Source: Apoda limacodes
Lineage: Eukaryota > Arthropoda > Insecta > Lepidoptera > Limacodidae
Length of the DNA: 64,000 nucleotides
Direction of reading: 5' to 3'
Assembly: GCA_946406115.1 (NCBI GenBank)
Contig: OX291550.1
Span: forward strand, 22,420,722-22,484,721
The notes beneath the pieces are model-generated. The model did no database searches. It was not told the origin of the DNA and saw only the letters and a program-made list of their open reading frames with translations. The translations under genes were made by a program, and so were the position numbers. The stretch's first letter is position 1; every line of letters begins with the position of its first letter. This document shows positions 42,693 through 55,100 of this stretch, piece by piece.

Positions 42693-44300
42693 ATAACTAC
42701 TGCTGACGTAATCACCATCTAGACCCCCCCACTCCCATTTCATCAAAAATAAGCAGGCTCCCCCCCCTATTTTGCTTACGTAATACTTGAACTGCCCCAA
42801 AGTAAATAAATTGCGATTTAAACCTCATGCCTGTAATTAATGAATTACAAGAAATGGTAAGTAATCAGTCAGTTAGCAGCAACAATTATTAAAAATACTT
42901 ATAAAGGTTCACTTATATACACATTATAGGTAGAAAGAAATTTAAGTTTTTTAACTTAAAACTATGTTATGATCTGTTGAAGTTTAGTCGTTCCGATTCC
43001 GATTGAGGTTAAATAGGTCTAGCTAGACGTTACGTAGTCGACAAGCGCGTGCGTGCTTGTGTATATATAAAATCTGTATGATGACAAAATATATAAATAA
43101 AATCATTATGTTCAATTAGTGGTCCACTTAAGTCCTGGAACCAGCTCAATCATGAACCCCCCCCCCCCCCCCCTTTGGTCCGGCGTTGATTATATGATTA
43201 TTATTCTGAGGCTGCCATTTGCATGAATTCATTTGATAAACTTATAACAACTTTAGAACGATTGCATTATCCCATAACGTGATAAAGCGTGTAAACTAGC
43301 GAGGCCTAAAAACAAAAAAAAGACATTCGTACTAGTCAGTGGCGCTTCTAAATACGGACAATGTGTAGTTGCAGTAGTTGTGTATTTGGATCCTTTGATG
43401 CGCACCCAAAAACCGACTAACTTCACCGCGACAGTACGGGAAACCCCCTAGCCGCACATGGGTTGGCATATTCTCGGTATAATTTAGTCATATAAAACGT
43501 ACCTACTCGTATCGCCCGCTTTTTTTTACTGCTGCTACACTGCATCGTATTTTAACAGTCGTTCGTTCAACTTTCCACATGTAGAGGCAGTTCGTAAGTG
43601 TTTTGATCACAGAGCTCGGAAACATATTGCGCTCGCCGCGCGCAGCCGAGTAGCGCCAGCGCCCAGTATTCCTTGCTCTGTGGTTTTGATGTTAAGTTGT
43701 GTTGGCGCGACATTGCCTCAGTAGCGATTTTGTACGGTCGTTACTACAGGATCGTCTAAAGGTGCGTACAGATTATTTGCAACACAACATGCAATGCAAC
43801 ATTTCCCTTACATTATAATGTGTTCGCGAACGCACAAAAATCGACTGCGCCCACGCTACGTGCATTTGTAGGGCGCCATTGGTTCCTGCCTATTGTCGGC
43901 GGTTTTCGACGAACGCTTTGAGTGCGCGCAATGTAATCTGGACGGCTAATTCGCGGCCGTGATATTTGAATTGACGATTGTAAAATTAGATGTAGATGAT
44001 GACTAGGACTTTTTTTATACACTGGTGTAATAAAATAATTGAAACACCAGTATAGTAATGTACACTTCAAAATTAAACAGCTCCATGGCGTGCGCGCTGA
44101 ACCCTGCCAGGAATGGCCATTGTTGAGGCGCGCAGTGTGGGAAGGTCCACATATATTCTTGTTACATTGCATCTTGTGTTTCAAATAATCTGTACCCACC
44201 TTACCAGTCAACTGTTCGCCAAGCCTTTCACGAGTAGAGAAGTAGTTCCTCAGTATTTGGTGATGCAAGGCCGTGTTGACACGCGATCATTTATTTTTTC
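42693..44300. other. Intergenic with a GC-richer block and a poly-C run
   Basis: A run of about 17 C lies at 43157-43173. Bases 43540-43760 are GC-richer than the surroundings (gctcgccgcgcgcagccgag) and could be a promoter or 5' untranslated exon, but no coding exon joins it. The minus frame of 151 codons at 44268-43813 shows no family features and is not called. Confidence 0.35.
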
Positions 44301-44303
44301 TAC

Positions 44304-44590
44304 TAGCTTTTGCCCGCGGTTTTGCCCGCCCGTAATTCGGTTATCGGTGTTTACGATTTCAACGGCATCTTCTTAATTATAGAAAAAATCCGACTCACGC
44401 TTGACGTTTTCAAGTAACCTATGTTCTTCCAATGGACTCAAACTATCTCCATGCCAAATTTTTCCGCGGCTTTACCCGCCCTTAATTCGATTATCGGTGT
44501 ACGATTTACACGGCAACTCCTCAATTATAGAAAAAAAAACGACTCACACTTGACGTTTTCAAGTAGCCTATGTGAGAAAAATAGACAGAC
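44304..44590 (-). mobile_element. Two tandem partial copies of the 'aaatgcgaaag' repeat, reversed
   Basis: The first unit starts ctagcttttgcccgcggttt at 44304, and a second starts tttttccgcggctttacccg near 44458. Both continue with 'attcgg/attcga ttatcggtgt', 'cttaattatag/ctcaattatag' and 'cttgacgttttcaagta'. They are the ends of the repeat seen complete at 49230-49470, in opposite orientation. Confidence 0.55.
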
Positions 44591-45309
44591 AGCATTTATG
44601 ATATTTGTATGGAATACTTGTCCCAGAAATAGCAGGTAAGAGCACTGCTGTATGGACGACGTAAAGACGTGACGAAGCTTCCTAAATCCTGCTCATCCTA
44701 AATGGACCCTCCTTATCGGCTTCTTTTTCGAAATGATTTGTACCAACTGCACTATAATATCATCGTCAGAAAATTGTAGATGTGAGATTTACTCGCTGTT
44801 TACTTTTAATTATGAGTTGTCCTTTCCAGTTATCAAGACTTAAAGACATCAGTGCGATTGTAAACAGTTTCGAGGACATGACATCCCCTGTTTTACTTCT
44901 TTTTGTTGCTAGATAGGTCATGACTGTTTTGTAGAACTGATTTTGTTGTCGAATCACATAGACATGTCAAACACCTCGACGTATTGCCGGTCAACTTTCT
45001 CATAGTACACAGAGGCTTGACACATGGGCTGATGTCCCAGGACGTGTTCTGTATAGTCCGCCTCACTGTTTGGATGTGCTATGGTGCCGTAACCCACCTA
45101 TGCAGGTGGTTGAAAATCGTTCAATAAAGGCAAGAAGGTTTCCAGTATATTTGTGATAATGACCCTCGAAATAGCTTATACACGTGGCAAGATCTAGCAA
45201 TAATTTTTAGCTGGGTGTTATCTTCCGTATTGAAAAATTGGTTCAAAATATCATGTATCAAAATCAAGAGCAGAAGTATAATTTTTTTTCCGACTTACTA
45301 TGCAGTTGG

Positions 45310-45720
45310 CTGATGCAGCCATTACTGCTCCACCGGGCTTTTGGGGCAAGACTCTGAAGGAGTCGCAACGCTCAAGGGCTCTCCGCGGGGGGAGCCTCGG
45401 CTTGGGTTATCGCTCTTGGGGTTGTCCCTTCGACCAGTGTGAGCCTCGAACCCGAAGGTGAGTCAGCGTCAGAAGGGGAGTTCCCCGTTACGCGGTTGCG
45501 ATTGCGAGGGAGTGGGGGCGAGAAGCGCCCCGGCACTCTTTGATACCTCGTGTTTTGAACCTGGGGACGTCGGCGTCGTGTTAGGGGGATGCCCTATTAG
45601 GGGAGGTCGCTGAAACTAATCTCGCAAGATTGTCGTCTGGGGCTGTTAGTACGTGCCGAGGCCGCCTAACAATAGTTTTTCGACCGTGCCGAGGTCGGTC
45701 GGGGGGATGAAGAGTAGAAA
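45310..45720 (+). mobile_element. GC-rich repeat, copy 1 (inverse of 54850-55135)
   Basis: GC-rich sequence in an AT-rich setting. Bases 45330-45550 ('ccaccgggcttttggggcaa', 'gactctgaaggagtcgc', 'gggagttccccgttacgcgg', 'gccccggcactctttgatac') are the reverse complement of 54880-55130, with modest divergence. It may derive from the 5' region of a LINE. Coding is not convincing. Confidence 0.6.
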
Positions 45721-46087
45721 TAGCTCCACGCCTATTGAGTTTTACCACATGAATAATAATGAAGTAAAGGGCCTACAATGCCATTTTTGACGTATGAAAA
45801 TAAAATTTTCTACCCAATCTGCCCCCCCCCCCCAGCCTAAAAGCTGGCTACGCCCTTGACTTTCACCAGTGTAAATATGAACTTGATACAAAACAGTTGG
45901 AAAATCAACGTAACCGAATAATTAATCGACAAAAGTGTATGAGTGAACGAGGTCCAACGAGATGAATGGAAAACTTTATATACTGCTAGACTTCGAGTTA
46001 GACTTAGAGTTCGAGTCAGTTCTGTGGACTGCGCATTATTATCGCGATACAGAGCGATAATGCAGCAACAAGTATAGTGTCTTGTCA

Positions 46088-46098
46088 TCCATATATAA
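46088..46098 (+). promoter_or_regulatory. TATA-like sequence before the tentative first exon of transporter B
   Basis: catatataag lies about 40 bp before the ATG at 46132, with TC/CA-rich initiator-like sequence at 46112-46122. The spacing fits a short 5' leader. Support depends on the first-exon call being right. Confidence 0.3.
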
Positions 46099-46131
46099 GC
46101 TTCTTTTCACTTGCACTTATTTTCTTAACAA

Positions 46132-49100
46132 ATGGACTTGGATCACGCAGTCCAGTCTCTATATTCTATGGGTGCGTATAAGTCTTTTTTTTTTTAATCA
46201 TGACTTTAACATGTTTAAAAAGTTTAAAACCGAAACAATATGGTTTATTTAATGGCTCTATTTAGTTGTTTTAAACTACCTAGGCCACATATTTGAGTAG
46301 GTACCCAAATAACACAATGAACATTTTAACAAATTAATCGTGACGTTATGCAAAACTCAAGGTCTATATAAGCTCTTCTAAAAGTTTACTTAAAAGTCTG
46401 CCGCTCCATATAGGCATTCAAAGCCATGTCATACTTCACACTATACAACGATTGGAACAAAATGCTTTTATAATGCATTCAGTTTTAGTCCAGCACACCG
46501 CATTGTCGCTGTACAGCTTTGGAACTACAAGAGCATTTAAGCAGTAAGGAATTGCCTAAAGCAGGCTAAAAGCATAATTTGGGTTATTCTTTAACATTTC
46601 AAAATAGGTTAGGCAAGGCTGTTCAAACTCGTAACATGTATCATTAAAATTTAACAAGAGCTCCTGATATTTTACCAGATTTAAAGTACATGCAATAACC
46701 TTTTTCTTAGAAGGCCATTGTGTATATGTCTAAGTAGGTAGGTAGGTATATGTTTTTTTTTCATTTCGATTCTGATAGCAACATGTGTTTTGCGTTTTAG
46801 TATTATTGACATTGTAGCACCATTTCATTGACCTACTTATGCTGTCTTACCATGCCATGCAAATCTTAAATGTGGCCATTTTATGTGGTCATTACATCTA
46901 AGTGTTGGTAGGTAGGTCCCTGCATACTTACCTTTTATATGGGTACCTATCTTGAACTATTACCTACATATTTCGTGCCTTGGCTTTGGCCTAGTTAGGT
47001 ACTCATCCTTGTCGCTGCAGATTGCAGGATATAATTATAGGTATAAGTAACGATTTAAATATATATATATATATATGTATGTATTTATTTACAAGAATAT
47101 GTATATATGTATAAGTATTTTTTTTTGGATGCGCTGTCCAAGCTATGCTTAGTTTGGAATCACATAAGACATAGAGACTGAACTGCAAATCATGTCAAAC
47201 AATATTTATTCAAATAGGTTTCTGAGTAAACTTTTGAATCGTCGATACAATGTACTAACAAGTATACAATATGTATCAAAACAGTGTATTGCCTAGTCAG
47301 CTTTGAAGGAAAAAAGAAACGGGTGCGTCCCGGGACGTACCGTAAAAGTGAGAACTCTCCCCTCTTCCCCTTTTCCGCCGCGCTTTCCTCTTGATCGTCC
47401 GTACGGACGTACGTTCAACGAAATAGGTCCCCAACCTAGCGCGCGCAATAAAGTTCTCACTTTAACAGGCACATAGTAAGTTACAGAAAAGAGACCGTAG
47501 ATTATCTTCGTCTCTTTCTAAGGTGTGGCCAATTTTGTGAGGCTGTTGCGCAGTCCACACGACATATTAATCTCGAAGTCAATGGGGATAATATAGTACA
47601 AAGTACATAACGTTTTAAAAATAGTTAATAACTACCCAAATAACACAAACTCTGTGTAATAGAAAACCTAAAAACCAGTTCATTTCTTCAAGTTTGTAAA
47701 AGAATTTAACAAACTTAATAATTCTTAAAGTTGTGTAGTGCTCTAGATCAAAGTACAGCTAAGCAATGAGTTGTAATAAGGAATTAATATATTCTCCTTT
47801 ACAACTTTCGTTGCAGCTTTATGTATTCTGCAATACCTATACCCTTATATACGAATTTGTTGCAGTAACAATCCTTTGAAAAGCTTTGCAAAATTCTCTA
47901 ATAAAACTCTCCAGTATATAAGATATAACTATTTAAAGGTAAAAGTTTATGTTCTTTTGATGCCAGCTGTACGTAAGTATTAATAAAATAATTAGTAAAT
48001 CCTTTTCTCCTTATCCTTCATAAAAGGTCCCTTAGTAAGGCCTTTAGCTATATAGTAAAGTACAGAGAAGTATTTTAAAATGCCAATGGTTTTCATAGAC
48101 CTTATGTTAAGCTAATAACTATATTCCTTAATTAGCCCTACTATTTAAGTTTCTTAAATTATTTTTGCGAACTATGCAAATGTATCGTAAATCTTGGAGA
48201 AAACTTAAAAGAACTGGTGGTTTTAAACGGAAAGTGCAAAAAGAATATAGAAATATCACCAGTAATGTAAATAGTCAAGTTTTTTTAGCGAGACCCTAAT
48301 AAGCTGTATAATAGCACGTGTTTTATCGCTACTAATGCTTTTAGCATTACTACATACTCTCTTAACACTGCGGTGCAGCCTTTCCCCTTAAAAAAGCAAT
48401 TTATACGGCAACAAACTGCCCTCAAGCTGTTTTTTCAAGATGTATCAAACTGATAGCACTTCAACGTATGTTTAAAATGTCTAAAGCTTGTGAGTAAACT
48501 GCCACCATTTGCTTTTATTTCCATAATATTACGATTTAATTTTTCAATTTTCATAATGCTTAAAATAACACTAAGTTTATTTTACATGATGCGCTCCTTC
48601 ATTTTTACCGAATTTTTTTACTAAAAATAAAAATATTCTTGAGAAAATACAGAAATATGTTTTGATTTTATCGTATTTTAATATATTCATACATTAAATA
48701 GCTCTTATATCGTGGGAGCGTGAACTATCAATTAAAAATATGTATATATTTCACAATAAACTGATATCCGCAACCATATTTCACAATTATCTACCGAAAG
48801 AGATGCAAAAATTTCATTCCCAATTATAATTCTTCCTGCACGTCGACAACCATTACACATACTTTTAACTTAATACTGAATAACTTTAGTTGGTAATTAA
48901 AACAGCGTAAATAATACAAATAACATTTGCAGATGCTAATAGTTTACGCTTATAAATAACTCACACTGGGTAAGCGCTATACAAAAGACATACTTTAGGT
49001 CAAAAGCAGATTTGCGAGCCTTTATCAAGCACTTACAATATTGTTATACAGTTGTAATGCTACAAAACGGTAACTCTAAAACCAAATTCTGTATAATTTG

Positions 49101-52100
49101 GGGCCCAAATTGCACTTATGAGAGCTGGTTAAGCGCTTATACAGACTTCTTACAGCATTTGGATGGAGCGAATTCTGTTGTACATCTATTTACCAGCTTA
49201 ATTGTGTTACATGGGTAGTTCTAAATAATCCATACTAATATTATAAATGCGAAAGTGTCTTTATGTCTGTCTGTTACCTCTTCACGCTTAAACCGCTGTA
49301 CCGATTAAAATGAAATTTGGCATGGAGATAATTTGAGCCCCGAGAAAAGACGTAGGTTACATGAAAACTTCAAGTGTGGGTTTTGTTACTACAATTGAGG
49401 AGCTGCCTTTGAAATCTAACAGCGATAACCGAATTCAGGACGAGTGAAACCGCGGGCAAAAGCCAGTTGGTTATATGTTATAAACATTTTTGAAATAAAT
49501 GGTTTGTACCTGTTTGTGAATAGAGAACTCAAACTATCTTTTAGTGGCGGCGCTAGTTACCAAGTATCTAGCTGCTCCGTATGAGATCATACTTTTTTTA
49601 ATTGTGGATGGACTATCAGATTCTTTTTGTCGTAAGTAAATATCCTTTAACTGAGTATGTTTTTTAGATGGATGATCTGAATTTACGGTTTTACTTTTGA
49701 GAACTCCGAAGTTTTGAACAGAAGATGGATCTTCGCAGCAAGAGACTAGTTCAGTATTTGTCTGCGTTTTCTAGTAAGCCTAAATTAATATCTAATATAC
49801 TAATCACTTATTACCTAATTATTTTACTGACCGCACTATCGGCCTGAGTGTGGCGGTTATAGTATATATTTCTCCCGTGTTTACATAGAAACGGCTAAAC
49901 CGATTGACTTGTAAGCAAATTGTTTATGGTTTCTAGATTTTCATTTAACAATATCTTATACCTTATTATAAGTATAATAATAAAGCAATGCGTGTGTTAA
50001 AGTTTGGGTGTATATATATATATATATATATATATAGATAGCACAAAACGCTAACTCCAAACTTTAAATTCTTGTGGTTCGACCGTGCCCTGGAAAAAAC
50101 TTGGTGTACTCATCAGAGCGAAGCAGTACTTCACGTCGAGGCAAAGGTCGCAAGTTCGGCCCCATATGGAGTACTGCTGCCATCTCTGGGCGGGTGCACC
50201 CGGATACCACCTTGGCCCTTTTGACTCGGTTCAACGACGGGCTGTGAGAATTGTTGAGATTGTTTGTGTGTATTCTACCGCTTGTACAATGGGTTGTGTT
50301 CTGAGGAATTGTTTGAAATTTTGCCCACGGCTACTTTCTACCATCGCACCGCTCGCCATCGGCAGGGAATTCATTCTCACACTTTAGAACCTAAATGGTC
50401 GCGTACAGTGAGGTTTCAGAGAAACTTCCTCCCGCGAACGCTTAAGTTGTGGAATGAGCTCCCTGCCAAGGTTTTCTGCAAGGACTACAGTATGGTGTTC
50501 TTCAAGAAAGAAGTTATTAGATTTCTGAAGGGTCGGCAACGCGCATGTGATACCCCTGGTGTTGCAAGCGTCCTTAGGCTACGGTGACCGCTTACCATCA
50601 GGCGGACCGTTAGCTTGTTTGCTACCTAAGTGGTATTAAAAAAAAAAAAAATTAACTACACCATAGGGTTTTTATTATACTAATCGAGAGTTTCAACAAG
50701 GCTTCCTCAGGTATTCATTTACAATGCTTGCGCTATAAGTCCTGGTATTGTCCTGCATAAGTCCTGGTATTGTCCTGCATAAAAGTGAATTCTTCGCCAG
50801 TAAAATGTGCGTAGGGTACCACATGAGGCTCTAGACACCCTCCGATGTAACGTGACTCATTTATTGACGGTAAGCGAGGTCCAAATACAAAGTAACTTCG
50901 GTTTATCCATCAGCGGGCTTATGTCTCCTGAACCGTCTATGAACCGTCACCGTAACTGATTCATTCTTCAATGCAGCCCTGTGCAAAACGATCTCCCTCT
51001 CTTCGATATACCTTCCTTCTTTCGTCGTTACCATACAGCATGATCTTACTTGAATGAACTTCTTCATTGAAGGTATAACTAATTTAAGTGCTCATGTGCA
51101 AAGTTATTGTTCATGTGTTCATTGGTGGTCTTGCGTCAATTTTGGTCCATTGGCTGGTTTCATTTCACGCTCCGCCAATCTTCTAATGGTAGATTCGCAC
51201 AGTCATTTGTCGAACCTTACGGAGCTGGTGCTGCAATATACCGGTCATCTTGCTCAGACGTGACTCGATATCTAGCAGATCCTGGACGCTGAGTAAATAT
51301 ACCAGTCTCTTGATAATGCTGATACACTCTTTTGACAGAGAGGGGCTAAACTCAGGCTGACTATGCCCTAAATCTAGCAATTTGTTACGAAAAAAAACTC
51401 TTTGCTTAGTTAACAATCACTGTTAAAAAAAAAGATAATTTTTGCAAAAAAATGTGGTTGAATGTAGAAATGCAGACGGAATACACATTGAAATCTTTAA
51501 ACTCGAAAATTTAAATTTAAATTTGGAATTGTGTAGACTAAACAGCCAGCTATTTATTGGCGTATTTTTGTAATGATATCAATCTTCTTTTATGCCGCCT
51601 GAATAGTACTTGCAGTACTGTTTCAATTCTTTTGATTGTTTATGTTTATTTTCAGTATCCATTGCAACATTGACGTTAGGAGCTTCGTCAGCTTGGACTA
51701 GCCCAGTAATAGTTAAGTTCAATAAAAATGAAACTAATTTTCAAATGACTGAGGTAAGACGTAAATTTAGTTAAAACAGTAATATTTTGCACTTAGGCTA
51801 AGGTAGATAGGGTGATCAAAATTTTTTGAAAAAAAATTTAATCAAAGACAATTTGCAATATAGTAAATGATACAGCGCAAAAATCTAAGTCAACGGAGTC
51901 ACAAAACATAAAAATTGAAATAAATGGAGAAGAACATGTAGAGTATTCAAAGATAGTAAATATATTTGCTGATTATACACAAACATTGCTTTGGACAAAC
52001 AACAACGACAAACACAGCGGAAAATCTAAATTTGTGTTTTTACACAAAGGAAGAAATAGTATTTTGTGTAAATTTAAGATATAAATGAAAATAAAGGCCA

Positions 52101-55100
52101 AAAAAGTAGATGTAAAATTCTGACTGGTATTAAATGTGGAGTACCACAAGGTTCTGTTTTGGATCCTTTACTTTTTATATTATTCATTAATGACCTACCA
52201 GCATAGGTCAAAAATTCAACACTAATACTTTTCGCTGACGACACTACAAGGCTAATCTATACTTAATATTATAAAGAGGAAAGATTTGTATGTAAGTATG
52301 TTTGTATTGAAAAGGCTCCGAAACTACTGGACCAATTTGAAAAATTCTTTTACCATTAGAAGCCGACATTATCCCTGATGAATATAGGCTACTTTTTACT
52401 GCGGCAAATGCTTCCTTCCTACGGGAAAACGAGTAATAGGACAACGGGTAGTAAGAATTGGCCTTCTGTACTTATCTTTTTCACATAACTTCTAAATGGC
52501 TTGACAGATTGGGTTGGATATTTCGATGGTTTCACAGACACGAATGTATTATGCCATTAATGAGGAAATATTTGATAGTTTGTTTTTTTTCTACAATTGA
52601 GGAGCTGCCGTAAGAACCTACGCCGATAACGAAATTTAGCGCGGGCGAAGCCGCTGGCAGAAGCTAGTTAAAGATGAGCAGTAGGTAGATGAGATGTGTA
52701 CAAAAAAATCAATGAAACTTTAGAAAAAAATGTAATTAATGTAGAATTTTAGGTTTTGTCAAAGATTATCATTTCAGATGTACAAAACATGTAGACAATA
52801 TAAGTAAAAAACTAGCTGATGCATGTTTTTGCATAAAATCTTAAAACTCATTTGGTTCCTTAAGTGTGACTACGTACTGGGAATATTTTTATCCGATAAT
52901 GACTTGTGGTATAGAATTTTGGGGATCCCTAAGGATAGCAAATGTAATTTTTAAGCTACAAAAGAGAGTTGTCAGAATCATGTAACTATAGCGTCAAGAA
53001 GTGCATCGTGTAAGATATTAATAAGACTTAGACTTATTAAAGGTATTTGATATCTATGAATTAAAAATAGCATCTTTTGTGAGAAATAATATTAATTGAT
53101 TCGATTTCTTAAGCCATTGTGATGAAACAAAATATAAATTGAAGGTCACACACACTACAGAAGAAGTGTATATTACAATGCTGTAAATATATATAATAAT
53201 TTGCCAAACAGTATTATTATGGAACAGAATCCTAGAAAATTTAATACAATGTTAAAATCACAATATTTATATAATTTACAAAGCTTCAAACCAATTGACT
53301 AACGAATTATCTAATTAAGTAATGTAATATAATATAATGTTGTGTAAAATAATGTTTAATAATTAAATATAATAATCGTGTAATGTAAAATAATGCTATA
53401 AATGCAAAAAAATGAATGTTAACAATATGGACCAGAAAAATTGTAACACATTTTCAATAAAGAACAATACAATCAAATAGTGATCGTCCAAAAAAAAAAT
53501 CAGATTTTAATTAAAATTCGTTATTCAAAAGCTTATATAATCCTTAACATGTCTGGGCGTACCTATTCGTTTTTAGCACTTTTAAGGTCAGAATCATGTC
53601 GCGCACAGCCTTGCATCGCCCTGGGCGATAATATAATGTGGGCTTAGGACTTCATTTGTAATAACTGCCCAAACATGTTTAGTGCATATTTATTTTCAAT
53701 GTACGTTTGTCGTATACTATTTTAGGATGGCTTCCTGCACAGACATGTTTTTTGTACACCGCATACAACAGACCGTCACGCGGGAAAATGTTAAGGCAAT
53801 TCCAGACAAGAGTACTAAAAATAAATACCCTTCACAATAATACCAATTAAAATCGGTTAGACACCGCTCTGTCCACTGTTATTGCATACTACTGCGGCCT
53901 ACCCAAATGAGCAATTCCACTGTCTCGATTTTTATTTTTAATCTGTAACTTCCTAAATACTTGTAGTGAAAATATAATTATATTCAATTCACATAGCATG
54001 GTGCGTAGCATTTTGTAATTGAAAAATGTTATATAAGTCATATATAATAAAGATATATACAACGTATTTATATCTTTATACTCATTAACTGCAATGTGGT
54101 CACCAGGTAACACTGTAATTAAGTACAAACTCGAATTTTAAACATACGTATAGGTACATACGTACGTACGTACGTGCAAACGTACCATGATATATGAAAT
54201 AAAGTTGTCTTGCAAACGAGTTAAGTTTGCAAGAATTTGATTAACTTTGTTACAGTCCTAAGTTCACTTTTCGATGTGAAAAAAATATATAATGTAATAG
54301 TTAAGTTTTACCTTAAATTAAACCTTAATTAAGAGCTAGAAAAAAAAAAATCTAGACACTATTTTTGGGCTGTCATTCAAATAACTTGGAAAATTAAGAG
54401 TGATATTCTCTCGATTCTTATTTCATAAAATACATATTAATACTAGCGGTCCCGGCGAACGTTGTTCCGCTGCCGTCCCTCTGTAACCCGGCGAACGTTG
54501 GTTTTTACCTAAAGTGCCAAAGTCCGGCTCGCCCTTGACAGATCGAGATAAAAACTATCCTATCTTTTAAGTTGGATCAAATAACAGATAGTTACGAAGT
54601 TTGATCAAAATCGGTTCTGTAGTTTAGGAGTCCATCGCGGTCAAATAACGTGACACGTAATTTTTTTTATATAAAGATGAATGAATATGTATTTTATACT
54701 GACAAAAAACCGACAAAATCGAGATTTTCAACGTGCGGTCACGTGCTAGCGCCTATTATAGAACTTTGTGCGACTCTTTGTATGCTTCAATAGCGTAATA
54801 TGTCTTTGTACATTGGGCACGCTATTGCAAGGTTATGCCATAGCCTTAGTGTAAAAACAGACACTGACGTCCCCGGAACGCACGGATACACGAGGTATCA
54901 AAGAGTGCCGGGGCGCTTATCGCCGCCACTCACTCGCAATCGCAGCTGCGTAACGGGGAACTCCCCTCCTGGCGCTTACTCACCTTCGTGTTCGAGGCCC
55001 AAGCTGGATGAAGGGAAGACCCCAGGAGCGACAACCCAAGCCGGGGCTCCCCCCGCGGGGAGTCCTTGAGCGTTGGGCGCTATCTGGGCTGAGACTCCTT

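Noticed and set aside
43157..43173. Poly-C run, and a similar one at 45822-45833
   Set aside because: Simple homopolymers with no associated structure; they may also be sequencing-sensitive.
43813..44268. Minus-strand open frame of 151 codons, the second longest in the window
   Set aside because: No recognisable domain, low-complexity Ser/Arg/His composition, no splice partners, and partial overlap with a repeat that starts near 44304. GC-richer sequence gives fewer chance stops.
54800..55069. Plus-strand open frame of 89 codons
   Set aside because: It lies in the GC-rich repeat that recurs inverted at 45310-45720, and the composition is biased Pro/Arg/Ser.
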